From: Struthidea cinerea
Lineage: Eukaryota > Chordata > Aves > Passeriformes > Corcoracidae
DNA: 64,000 nt
Assembly: GCA_013397865.1 (NCBI GenBank)
Contig: VZTI01003658.1
Span: 248,001-312,000 of the forward strand
Reading direction: 5' to 3'
Under the pieces are notes generated by a model that was not told where the DNA came from, searched no databases, and saw only the letters and a list, made by a program, of their open reading frames with translations. The translations under genes were made by a program, and so were the position numbers. Every line of letters begins with the position of its first letter. Position 1 is the stretch's first letter. Below, in pieces: positions 38,041 to 49,880 of this stretch.

Positions 38041-39370
38041 GAAGCATAAGGTTGAAAATGACCTTAGAAACCACCCTTTCTAGTCCTTTTCCTTGCCCCA
38101 AGACAGGATCAACTACTCTTTTGTTGTAACATAACTGTTTTTTCAATCTTGTTCTTAAAGGCTTCCCAGTATGGTGCTTTTGCCATCTCCTCAGGCAATC
38201 TTTCCCAGTGTTTCTCCGTCCTTATCACTAGAGGTCTTTTTTTGTAATGTATGCTCTGAATATATCCCCTACTGCAATTTCAGTCCATTAGTGAAAGGTC
38301 TGTCTTTGCTGGCCCGGAGAATTTGCTTCCTCCTCCCTCTTTGCTTCCTCCCTGTAGCAGTCTTTTCCATATTTAAAGACCCTGTATCTTCTTTTCCTGA
38401 TTATTCCAAGCAGTCCGATTAATATCCTGATATTTAATCTTTTCTGGACTGGTAATCAAGCTTGAACTCTCCTGCAGTCTTCTGCAGACACCCAATGTAA
38501 TTCTGGAAATGCAATTCCCCAAGCCAAGAATGATTCAGGTGAAAAACTTTTGAAAAACCCCAAAACACTGAAATTTAAGCTGTACCATGGGGTAGCAGAG
38601 CAAAATAATTGCTTTGCCTATTTTGCAGGCTCTTTTCCTGTTTCTACCCCATTTGTATGGCATTTTCCTTTTTACAACAGCGTAACAGTTGGTGACTCGT
38701 TCTTAGCCTGTGATTCACTCTACATTTTTTCTAGGCAACTTTAATCCTGTTTACTTTTCCCCTTCCTGTATCTGGGGAACTGATCATGCTATGTCTATTG
38801 CACCTATTGAATACCATCTTTTGTGGTTTTCTTAAAAAAAACCCCCGTCACCAGTTTGACAAATTTCCTCTGAATTCTAATTCTGTTCTCTAACATTCTT
38901 ATCTGCTCTCTTCTTCATGTCCTCTTCAAATACATTAAGCTTAGTCTCCACTCTGTTCTTTGGTTGTTTTATAAGGAGTATCAGACACAGGATAGACCCT
39001 TGAGAAACCTTTTTCAATACATCTCTCCATTTGATAATGGCCCCATTTTGCTAATTCTTCCTCGGCTTTGCCTTTTCTGACACCATGGGGTTTTCAATTT
39101 GGACCATATTGTCTTTGCTTATTCACAAGAAACATTGTCTGAAGCTTTACTAAAATGAAGACATATGACTTTTTAATACTTCTCTCCTTTGTATAGCACC
39201 TATTACCTTATTGTAAAAGGAGGTCATATTGGTTTCATGGGATTTGTTCTTGACATTATTTGTCTGTCTTGTAATGCATACAGATGGTTTGCTTCATAGT
39301 TGCCACAAACTGAATCTACCTGATCTATAACTCACCAACTCCTCCTATTTTTCTATGTGTAAGTAATTTT
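38041..39370 (-). mobile_element. Ancient CR1/L3-like LINE, antisense and heavily decayed
   Basis: Read on the plus strand, the order of landmarks follows the antisense of an old CR1/L3-family LINE. CAATCTTTCCCAGTGTTTCT is followed by a TGCAATTTCAGTCCATTA segment. Next comes TAGCAGTCTTTTCCATATTT with AAAGACC, then TCTTTTCTGGACTGGTAATC. Further right are GATAGACCCTTGAGAAACCT and GAAGCTTTACTAAAATGAAG. The last two resemble the antisense of the reverse-transcriptase region, where CTTTACTAAAATCCAGGTA is typical. Divergence is high and small ORFs are scattered through it. Family and limits are approximate. Confidence 0.55.
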
Positions 39371-39458
39371 AAGCCTGTTTGAAATGAAGAGGGATGCTTC
39401 CATGACCGTGTTGTGTCTTCTGAGCTGGAGATCAGTAACCTGCCGAAACCATGGCAGC

Positions 39459-39742
39459 AGAACCAGGAGCAGAGCCAAGAAGCCCCAACCCATCCTTGCC
39501 TGCTCTAATAAATCTATAATTACTGCACAACCTTTCTTCATCTCATTGGTTCCACTTCCCTTTATTTTCTTGATCCGTCAATGGAGCATCCCTGTAGATG
39601 AGAACCAGGAGCAGAGCCAAGAAGCCCCAACCCATCCTTGCCTGCTCTAATAAATCTATAATTACTGCACAACCTTTCTTCATCTCATTGGTTCCACTTC
39701 CCTTTATTTTCTTGATCCGTCAATGGAGCATCCCTGTAGATG
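39459..39742. repeat. Exact tandem duplication, two 142-bp copies
   Basis: Copy 1 (39459-39600) and copy 2 (39601-39742) both start AGAACCAGGAGCAGAGCCAA and both end CATCCCTGTAGATG. By eye they are identical throughout. The left flank (GGCAGC) and right flank (TTGGTTTC) differ. The lack of any mismatch means a very recent duplication, a copy-number variant or an assembly error. It lies in non-coding intergenic sequence. Confidence 0.97.
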
Positions 39743-41990
39743 TTGGTTTCTAGCAGTTTCCAAGAAGATTTCCTGCATTACATTTTGCTCCCAAGACCAG
39801 CTGCTTTCTGCTTCCTCCTAAACTGAAAATCACCTGGATCTGTGTCGTCAAACCAGCATCCAGGGACTGATCTACTTAAATCTCATGGTTCTATTTCTTT
39901 TTTTAATACATAGGTACAGAAATAAATTCTTTGACCTTGGCAGCATTTTGACCATTATCTGGGAGCTTAAGCCAGAAACTTTCATTATGAAGTGAAATAT
40001 ATTTATCTTCACTGAAAGGCGAGAGAGAAAGAAACAACTTACAGTGTTTTCTCCCAGATGATTTCTGGTATGCTTCAAGAGAAACAACATATAAATTTAT
40101 GCACACAATATTTTGAGTTTTCCTCCAGAACACGTACAGTCACTTTTTCCACATCAAACAAAAAATATAGTCTTTGCACTTTCAACCATTTCCAACAGTA
40201 CACAAAATTCTCTCACTCTTTTACTTTCTTGGCTAACACCACCCTAATTCTTCCCTTTCAAGACTTATCCAAGGAATCTGTGCACTACTGACCCAGAGGC
40301 ATTATTTCTCTAAACAGCACCAATGAAACAAATTACTAAATTACTTTGTGCAGCTAAAAATACTGAATGCTGTATGCCACAGCTCTGTCAAGGGTGTCAC
40401 TACTAAGTTGCATCAGTTTAAATACATCTTGGGACCAACGTTTCTGTACTATATGGATTTTAAAACGATGGACAGGGAGAAGTTGAAATCTAAACCAACT
40501 TAAAATTTTGCCACATTTCTTTCTCAAAGGAAAAAAATATCCCACTTCAAAGGCTATTTGGCAGGTTTTGTCTCTCAAATTCCAGGTGAGATTCTGTTTT
40601 TCTTTTCCGCAAGAACAAACTCTGGCACAACTGCTTTAATTTCCATACTTTGGGGGAAAAGCAGGGGAAAGCTATTCATCAGATATTTTTTCAGACTTGT
40701 GAAATCATGTTGAGTGAGGGCAGAGATCAGATCGCCTGTTCTGAATTGAACTGTACCCATGGGACCATTCATTGCTGCCTGAGCACCCCAGTTCCCCTCC
40801 ACTGGAAGGGAGCATATCTCTGCTCCAGTAGCAGCCAACACTTCCTAATGTGTTCTAGTAAAAATCAACTGGAATAACAAAGAACTATTATTTAATTATC
40901 AGTTGGGCTCATTTTGATGGAAAGAAGTTGTTTCCCTCACTTGCCCCACGCAGTGGTTCTGCAAAACCATATTTATTTTAAAGGAATAGATTCAGGAATT
41001 CTTGTGTTTAATGTTACAAATGAAGATTCCATTTATTACTAAATACCTTCTTGTTTGATTTTTTTTTCTTTCTTCATAATTTTCCCTGTCTCTCTCTTCT
41101 TCTTTGCTCTTTTCTTTCTTCCATCCACCTGATCTCTAAGTCTCCTAGGGTGAAAAAGAAAAGGAAAATTACAAAATAGGGCTCAGAAAAAGGGGACGAG
41201 AATGGTAAAAGGCATATAGATAAACTCTGCAATCTAGGCCAAGTATAACTGTTTTTTCAAAACTTAAAATTTTAGATAATTTACATTTAAGTTAGTATCA
41301 CAACTATGCTGTTAACAAGAGGTAGCATTTTACATCAATTAGATATAATTATGAAGTTCCTTTTAGAGACAAAAAATATTTCAGTATCTCAGACAAGCAA
41401 TTAACATTAAAGTGTGAATCTTGTTCTGTCCCTTAAATATATGATCAATGTACTAGATCAGACAGCTTCATCTGAAACCTGTTAAACACATGACAATACT
41501 TGATTTTAATGTACTACAGTTCCAATTTGTAGTGTTTCTTAGTGACATTTATTCTTAGATGCAGAAGTCTTAAGAGGTATTTGGCCTTGACTTCAGATCT
41601 TCAGCAATTTCCACAGAAATTTCTGAGAAGAATGTTAGCCAGAGTTTTAAAACACAGAGGCCTAAATTTAGATTGTTAAATCTGTATTTAGCCCTGCAAT
41701 GTGCTGAGCTCTTGGGCTGTGATCCAAGAAAGCACTTATGAGTTCCCATTAACTGAAAACACTTTCAGGTCTATTATTCACTTTACCAAGAGTACTGAAC
41801 TCAAATACTTAAAATCATGCATGCACATTAAGTAGCCTGTTGGACTTAGCCTTATACAGTCCCCAGTTCAGTTCAGCTCATACCTGAGACCCTGACTCAC
41901 TTTATGCTTTGAGACACACATTTTAAAATATGGTCAATATCTGAATGCATTTAGAATTAATATTCTGTCCTGTTTCTACATTACTACTAT
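39743..41990. other. Intergenic sequence; pyrimidine-rich patch only
   Basis: No gene is recognised. A pyrimidine-rich stretch lies at about 41060-41145. At about 41690-41870 the sequence (CCTGCAATGTGCTGAGCTCT and GGGCTGTGATCCAAG) vaguely resembles old amniote short repeats, but too weakly to call. Confidence 0.6.
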
Positions 41991-42013
41991 ATAATAATAG
42001 TAATAACAACAAC

Positions 42014-42053
<40 letters not shown>

Positions 42054-42054
42054 G
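41991..42054. repeat. AAT/ATG trinucleotide microsatellite
   Basis: This array of ATA, ACA and TGA-TAA units includes four successive ATGATA hexamers (AATGATAATGATAATGATAA). It produces a Tyr/His-rich pseudo-ORF on the minus strand. It sits just before an old LINE tail. Confidence 0.93.
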
Positions 42055-42139
42055 TGTTTTGCACACCGAAATCCTGCTTGTGGGAAATATTTAACCACTT
42101 CTGAAAACCTGATAAAAGTTGCACCACAGTGGTTAAGAA

Positions 42140-42390
42140 GGATGGGATGATGAATAGGAGACACTATAGCAAAGGCATTAGAAAGAACTGTAAGACTGAA
42201 GACAATGAAATATTGGTATAGATTGTTTAAGGAATCCATCAAACCTTGTTCATTGGAAGCCTTTAAGAAGTGGCTAAAGCACGTCCAGGAATAATGCTAT
42301 TCCTGGAGCTATAGTCAGTCTTCCCTTAAGAGGCAGGATGTACTAGGCACATTCATAAGGTGCCTTACAGCTCTGTGCCACTTTTAAGTT
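42140..42390 (+). mobile_element. Probable ancient L3/CR1-like LINE 3' end
   Basis: TTGTTTAAGGAATCCATCAA, TTGGAAGCCTTTAAGAAGTG and GAGGCAGGATGTACTAGGCA with CATTCATAAGGTGCC follow the order of the L3-like 3' end (GGAxTCTTCAAG ... GAGGTCAGACTAGATGATCA ... GGTCCCTT). It is highly diverged, so the call is tentative. Confidence 0.45.
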
Positions 42391-43070
42391 TCAACATCAG
42401 GCTTCTGTTTGCTCTTGCTATGTACTGGCTAGCCTTCTGCACTCATATCCTTGCATTTGCCCACTTAGGACCTGTGTCATGATTCAGTCATGAGCAAGCA
42501 GCAGAATTAAACAATTTATTTTTTGATTGTGTAAGTATTTCTAGTCACAGAAAACAAAAAGATGGCATGTGAAAACTAGGATAGTTTCCTTTCCATTTGT
42601 CCATTTCCCAAAGCTATCAGCTGCCGTGAAAGACAACATCAGTCTTGATCTGACAGAAATCCTAATGTTTTCTTTAAAGGCATTTGCAGAAAAAAAATAC
42701 AAAATCAGAATTAGAGGAGTTAGTAGTAGTCATTTGTGAATGTGGCAATCACTAGTTGTTGTTCAGCATTGTAAGAGATCCAACCTCTCTGTGCAGCAAA
42801 CCCACTTCCAAAAGTGCCCCATGTGCCCACTACAAGATCCCTCCTGTTGTGTGCTGTGTCTCAGTTGTGCCAAATGCCAAGCTGGTGGTGTGACTGTATC
42901 CTCAACAAGGTAGAGAAATCTTCATGTGGGAGAGACAGGCCTGGAGGAGCACCGTCTTCTTCCATTTCAACCCATCTTTCCTAACTGATTACTGCTCCAA
43001 TTTTCAAGGCAAAATTAACCAGCTGTAAATAAAAAAGCGAAGTGCTCAATTACTCATTTATGTTACCTGT
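42391..43070. other. Intergenic sequence; nothing recognised
   Basis: This is unique AT-rich sequence between an old LINE tail and a CR1 copy. No ORF, RNA gene or repeat could be supported here. Confidence 0.6.
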
Positions 43071-43480
43071 CATAGAATCGTGGAATGATTAGGGTTGGAA
43101 GGAACCTTAAATATCACCTAGTTTCAACTCTCCTGCCAAGCCCAGGGACATCTTCAACTAGACCAGGTTGCACACAGCCCCATCCAACCTGGCCTTGAAC
43201 ACTTCCAGTGGGGCATCCACAACTTCCCTGGGCAATCTGTTCCAGTGCCTTACCACTCCCACTGTAAAGAATTTTTTCCTACTATCTAATCTAAACCTTT
43301 TAATTGGAACCCATTCCCTGTTGTCCTGTCACTACATGATCTTGTGAAGAGTGTTGCCACATCTTTCCTGTAAGTTCTTTTCAGGTACTGGAAGGCTGCA
43401 ATTAGATTGCCCCCAAGCCTTCTTTTTTCCAGGCAGAACAATCCCAATTCTCTCAGCCCTTCACCTCAGGGAATATCCAG
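43071..43480 (-). mobile_element. CR1 LINE fragment, antisense
   Basis: The plus strand begins CATAGAATCGTGGAATGATT AGGGTTGGAAGGAACC, the complement of the CR1 3' end. It continues through TGGCCTTGAACACTTCCAGT, GGGCAATCTGTTCCAGTGCC and TTTTTCCTACTATCTAATCT to CCAATTCTCTCAGCCCTTCA. This is a 5'-truncated element of about 410 bp in minus orientation. It is moderately diverged with no intact ORF. Confidence 0.93.
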
Positions 43481-43770
43481 ATGAACCAGAACTCACTGTT
43501 AATTGTAACGAGGCACAATATGCGCATGCGAGATACACTTTGATCGATTGCTACACAACCCTTAGCTTGGGGCACTTTTTAACTGCCAAAATCAACTTTC
43601 TCACTGGGAAATGCATCATTAGGTAGTTTGGAAATAGGATTCAGAGCAGGCTGGAAAGGTCCAGTGAAAATCTGAGCTTTCCCAGTGGGGAGATCTTGAC
43701 TTTTCAAAGAAAGAAATGGAAATATGGATGAATGCTTGGGCTGACATTTTGATTTGAGATTGCTTCTGGT

Positions 43771-43890
43771 AAAAAACCAAAACCCCCCAAAACCCCCAAC
43801 AACAACAACAACAAAACAAACAATGAAACCCCAAAATAAAACCCCACAATAAAACCCCACAACAAACCAATCAAATAAAAAACCCCACCC
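43771..43890 (+). repeat. A/C-rich low-complexity tract
   Basis: It is built from AAAACCCC, CAACAACAACAACAA and ATAAAACCCCACA units on one strand. It creates Gly/Val/Phe-rich pseudo-ORFs on the other strand. The unit CAATAAAACCCCACAA recurs several times, so slippage is likely. Confidence 0.9.
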
Positions 43891-46800
43891 TGCTTATTTT
43901 GTTACTTCACTGAATTACAAGAAATGCTTGGTGCTTGACTAAAAAGTCTCCAAATGTCAGAGTTGTAGATAAAACCCCAAAAGGCATCCTGAAAACTCAG
44001 AAATAGGGGAGACAGTGTGTTTTTTCAAATTTCTTTTCCTTTCAGCATCCAGTTTTATCTCCATTCTGAAACATCTATAAATTCAAATAGTCGGGTAATC
44101 CTAAAGATGTGTGCCTGTAGGTAAAAACAGACTCCATCTTCAGTTCACTCTTCCTCCAAATAATTTTTGAGATACAGATCAGCACCTTAGTTGCATATTT
44201 ATTGTTAAACATTTCCTTATGCGTGAATTCTGGGAACAAAACATAATTGCCAAAAGACTTCAATAGTTGCACTTAGTGAATTAAGAAAAAAAATGAACAA
44301 GATTGTGCCAACCTTTAGTTTTTGCACACACAATAAAAAATCACCACAAACCAAAATAATTAGGTATGAAGAGAAGAGAATTATGTGGACTTGAACTTTT
44401 GCTAAGGGATCGGTGACTTTTTTAATCAGAACTTGAAATTTACAACAGGTACTCATGCCCAAACACATGCATCTCCAAGCATGGAGGTGACAGTGATATA
44501 TTAACCCTGTCTGCTGTGGAATTACATTCCTGCAGAAATCCAGGGAGGCAAAGCACAATGCTAGTGCCAATGGTACATCCAGACATAGTTGGAATTTTCC
44601 TTGAGAGTGCAGGGGGGCTGTTTCTCTTTTCCCTCCACACACATTATGTAGCTATTGAACTCTGCAAGACTTGCAAAGAACACACTTTATATTATCTTTT
44701 CATTTCCATGGCATCTGCACATTTAAAGTTTCATGCCTCATTGTGTCTGCATGTGATCATCTTGTACGTGCATTTAAATTGCTTCTCTTGCCTCTGATCT
44801 TGAGAGACAAAAGCAACATTGAATTCTTTTTCCATTATATATTTTTACAAAAGAACTACTGTAAAAACTAATCAAAGATATGCTGCTTTTTATTGTTATT
44901 TTTTTAATTTTGGGGGTTACTTTTCCTCATATTGCAGTGGTTTTGAAATTGAAACGTTGCACTGCTGAGAAAGTGCCATGAAAATATAACCCACTACATT
45001 CCAGGAAAATAAATAAGCAAGGCCACCCAAATTTTCAATTAGTGCTAGTGCAGTATGCAGGAAATGGCTGGAGAACCGTCAAAGGCAGCCTTAGGCTGGG
45101 TCGTGGATACGGAACAGTGACAGGAAGGTTTGAAGCAGGAATACAGGCTCAGTGTGAAGATGGCTCTTCTCCAAGGAAAACTGCATACTAATAGGTTAAT
45201 ACTGATTTCCTGAAACATACAGCCTGGGTATTACATGCTGGAATTTACATTCTGACAAAGGCAATTGCTGAGCCTCAAGACTTTGCTTTTTTGGTGATGA
45301 AATAACACTAGAAAGTTCAAACTGCATTATATATTTCATGTTTTAAGCTTATTAAACATTCAAAGTACAAACTGTGCACATATTTTTAAGCCACCTGAAA
45401 TAGCAACAGCCTCACTAGTTTGGGAAACTAGTATGAGAAACATTACATTTCAACAGGTCAAGCTTGTTTGGAGTAATCCCAGCAAAAGACACCAACCAAG
45501 GTGGAGTGATGCCACTTTTAGAAAAAATCTGCCTGTAATCCAAAATTACTGCCCAATCAAGCAGATACACACAGGATCAGGAATCACTTTTCCTTTATCA
45601 CAGCCTTTATGGACAAAGTGATACTTGGAAGGTATCTGGAGACTGAGTTGGACAAAGTGCTTTAGAAAATAAGGAACTGAAAATCACGAATGAAGACGCT
45701 ATCTCTTCCTGGAAGTTAGAGGAAGGGCTCCCATTGATGACAGAAGATGCTGTGCCAGACATTCATCCTGAAAGTAAGCATCTAAAACAAGAACAAAATT
45801 AATAAAGAAACTTAACAAGAATGACCACTCCAGATGAAGAATCCCTACAAGTGTCCTCCTGTTTCACTCTGTCCAACTGATGTTGCGAGTGTCAGCTGAG
45901 GGTGGCACTGCAGCATCACAGGAGACCCTCATCCCCTCAGCCAGACCCGTGTGCTACCTCCGCTGTCTTCATAGAGGGTGGCTGGCACAGGAACACAAAA
46001 ACACACGCGCAGCCATGAGTGGAAGTGGGGAAGAGATGGCGGGCTTTTCACTGGCACAGATTTTTATGTTTATCCATCTTAATATCAGCAGGTATGATAT
46101 TTTTAGTCATGTTTTTACCATAATACTGTTGCAGGCATGATCTCATGTCACAGCAAGCAGCCAGCGGTGCCCAGCTGTGCTGCCCTGACCCCGGGCACCC
46201 ACTTAAATCACAGGCTATGCCTCTAGTGGTGGATCATATTTATTTATGAGGTACATGCCATTTTCATTGTCTTTCACTGTACAGAAAACTGAAGGAAACC
46301 ATCCTGCAAGTCTTTTTAACAGTTCTAATTGCACTAAAGTCACTGGGAAATCTGCCCAGAAAGACCCTGGAAAAACTGGGCCACAAAAAGAGACCCTAAT
46401 TATTTGCAGTAGGAGGCAGAAACAATCCCTTTTCAGTCCCTGCCTCTCCTTTGGAAATGTTCTGTGGGATTGAATTTGCTGAAAATTACTTGGGGTCCAT
46501 TGAGTTAAGCACTTTCTTGCTTCTTAGGGAAGCTGTTTTAAATAGGCTGTATAAAAATTTTAATCAGCACATAGTATTTTAAGTTCTGAGTACCATCCCT
46601 ATGCTGGAACCTTTTTAGTTTAACGTCAGTAATTGTGTCACTTGCCTCTGAAAGAGAAATTCACAGAGCAAGGGAGGAAGTGAATTTGGGGACTTTGTAT
46701 TTGTGTTCACACATAATGGCACATTTTTTGGTTGTATGTGATAATTATTTAATCAACTGGAATTTTCCCTGTGGTGCTTTTCATGACACTGCTGCCAATC

Positions 46801-48382
46801 ACCCAAAAGCAAATAAATCTTTCAGGTGGTGAAGGGAGTGTTTACTCGCCTGTCTTCTGGAGAGCTACATGCTGTGAATGCCGAATGACACATCTAATAC
46901 TGCTGAAGTGATCTGTGGGCAGCTATGTGGAATAGGCACCGATTCAGGGCAGACTTTATGCATTTTGGGGAGTCTAGACAACTTTTACAGAAACTTGGAT
47001 ATCTGTGTAAGGCTGGATATATTGTCAATAATTGTCCTGAACAAGATGCTCTGCTGAACTGAGGACACACATTTTAAGAAAAGGTACTTCTTCCCTATAG
47101 GAGAAAGTGCCCCATTTTTTTTCCACATGAACACTCAATCCATGATAAATGTTTATAAATTTCCCCTTCACCAAGTTTCTTAACTGCTGCAGAATAAATA
47201 TTTAAAGAATAACAAATGCTATAATCAAAACCACGTAAGATGCTACAAGAGTGTTCCCTTTTGTACGAAAAAACAAAGGAGCTCAAGCTTGCAGAAAACT
47301 TCATTTGCCTGGTTTGAAAACTGATACACTGTACGATACAGCTTGTTTTATCTTTGTGCAGTATTTTTATAACAATACCTTAAATGCCATTGGCTTAATT
47401 CTTACCATATTACTATAACAAATCTATGGAAGCTCTGCAGAAGACCAGTGGAGAGGAGACTTGGGGGTCGCATCTGCAGGGTACTGAGCTCTTTAGCCTC
47501 TGTTTGGTGAAGTCCTGGGGATTAGACCCGTGTTTGAGATTAAGGACATGCCTAAGTGCCTTGCTGGATGGGAACTTGAAGGACTGAGCCCTTTGCTGGC
47601 ACTCAGGACAGAGACTTTGACACTGAACAAAATCCTCTGGTGGAATAAGTTACTATTAATAAAAATAAATTTTAAAAAACCCAGAAAACCACATTTACTA
47701 ATTGCAATAGGTAACTAACACCTGTAACATTCTGAAAAGAAGGGGGACACCTGATGGAATCTACCAACTGATTTCAGAATTATAATTATATACATAAAGT
47801 TGAACAACAAGACTTTTAGTTAAGTCATTTGGGTAAAAATCCTGGTGCCGTGCAACAAAATGGGATCATTGCCATTTTTGACATGGGGCCCGGATTTTGC
47901 ACATCCCTTTTACATGACACAGGCTGATTTGGAGCCTTCTTCTGACTCTGAATTTGACTCTAATATTAAGTTAAATGGCAATTTCCTATGGCCAGTGACC
48001 AAATTATCCAATAATATCTACCTAATACAATCAAAATAAAAAAGGTGGAAGTCATGTTATTTTAATGCAACTGATTTGCTTCCTGAATTTTAATCAAATG
48101 GGACAGAAGGATCAAGTTAGTCATCCAAGAATTTACAATAATTTAGAGGTATTTTGAACACAACCACACACCTTAACCGAGGTAGACCTTTCTCAATTCA
48201 TTGTCTTTGTCCCTTCTTTCCTTCCCTAAAAGTATTGGGAAAAAAAAGAGGTAAGAAAAGCTTTTCTATTTAGGAAGGCAGGAAAATCTAAAGGAAGTAT
48301 AACCACAGGACCTCTGGACTCCTGGAGATCAAAGGTAGTTTCCTGCTTTCCTGTCCGGACCATCATACAATTGCTCTGGGGG

Positions 48383-48399
48383 AAAAAAAAAAAAAAAAA
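48383..48399 (+). repeat. Poly-A run
   Basis: A run of about 17 A follows CTCTGGGGG. There is no recognisable retrogene body on the 5' side. Confidence 0.85.
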
Positions 48400-49772
48400 G
48401 GTGTAGATAATAAAAGGCGAGGGGACTGTCCTGGAGACATTCCTGTGCTCCAGCAGCCACCTGGCTGCCCACACACTCCTGCAGCAGTCACACAGCAGAT
48501 GCACAACCAGCACCCGAGCATCCCAGCTCAGAGTTTGGGCCACAGCCCCCATGCATACACCTGCACTGAAATACTAGCCCACTGCCAGGCTGCTTGCAAA
48601 CCAGCGCTGACTTCGGCAGAAGCAGAGCATGATCAGGAGCATTTTTCACCTTGCGTGTTCTGTATATTTGTAATTAACTGTGCATTAATGTCAAACATTT
48701 CTGTACAAGTTCTCTTTTCACCAGCAAGAGGCATACCCATGTACTTGAGTCTGGGGAGAAAGAGAATCCTGTTGTTGAGGCCAATGTTTTATTATTTTTG
48801 TTTCCCTTTCAGCCTGCAGGCATAAATGCTACATTGAGAAAATGAAAATTTGAGACTGAGGTCTGACTCTCCATTTATGTTATCCTTAATTTTCACAGTA
48901 TCCACCAAAAATGAAATAATTTAACCATATTTTTTCACAGTAGATAGCTATGGATTAATTTCAAATCCAATGCAGGAGCTGATGAACTAGAAGGAGAAAT
49001 AGGTGAAAAACTAACAGACACATGCAGGTTTTGTTTGTGAAACCATTAATGGAAACACAGCCCCACAGCCTAATTACCTACTTTGTTGCTCTCTGATATA
49101 TCACTTTGCATTTCTCCTCTCTGAAGATAAATCACCAAAGACCTCTATAAAAAAACTAGCTCAAAAATAAGTGTGGTAAAAAACAGAGGAGGAATTAGGC
49201 ATGCAGCCTTCTGCAAATTATAACAACTTCTTATGAACAAAATTATTTTTTATTTGATTTATGTTCCGTTCAAGTTTTCTAGTTTTCAAACACCACCAGA
49301 GGGAGCCCCAAATCTCTCACAAATACAAGTAAAGGTGTGTCGGAGTAGGCAATGAAAAAAATAGACTAAGAATTAAGACCTCTTTGGGTTTCAAAGAAAT
49401 ACACTTATTGCTTATTCACCAAGATCCACATAGATGCAGAAATTCCGGACAGTGATGGGTGAATCACATAGAACTATATTAGAAGAGTCTTTTAAACTTG
49501 GTGCTGACAATTATGAATACAACCCAGAATAATCTGAGTGTGCCAAAAGATATACACATGCAGAGGTGAGGATGAAATTATGTAGGCAGCCATATACCAT
49601 ACACTACATAATTATTTAGGAATATACTTTTGAGCTCCACTTCTTCATCTGTTTAACACTATCAGGTGCATTAACCATAAGTGAAGTTATTTTTGAGATG
49701 GCCTCAGGGGTTGCTTCTCATGATTGCCGGTGTTTACTCCCTTGCAAGTGCTGGTAGCTAAGGTAATCACTG

Positions 49773-49880
49773 GTGAGCACCCTGGTCTAGTGCAAGGTGT
49801 CCCTGTCCATGGCAGCGGTGTTGAGGCTAGGTATCTTTAAGGTCCTTTCCAGGTCAAACCATGCTATGATTCTGTGACAC
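49773..49880 (+). repeat. CR1 LINE 3' end, short
   Basis: CCTGGTCTAGTGCAAGGTGT CCCTGTCCATGGCAG, then ATCTTTAAGGTCCTTTCCAG, then CATGCTATGATTCTGTGACA is the classic avian CR1 3' terminus. It is about 100 bp, in sense orientation and slightly diverged. Confidence 0.92.

Larger units (their letters stand above)
43481..49772. other. Intergenic sequence; no gene recognised
   Basis: This stretch contains an A/C-rich tract (43771-43890), a poly-A run (48383-48399) and short unrecognised ORFs, the longest 141 codons on the minus strand at 44217-44642. A segment at about 47430-47640 (GACATGCCTAAGTGCCTTGC and TGGATGGGAACTTGAAGGAC) weakly resembles old amniote short repeats. No exon, tRNA or other structured RNA was recognised. 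Confidence 0.6.

Noticed and set aside
44217..44642. 141-codon minus-strand ORF
   Set aside because: It has no recognisable family or domain, no clear splice context and a composition typical of AT-rich non-coding DNA.
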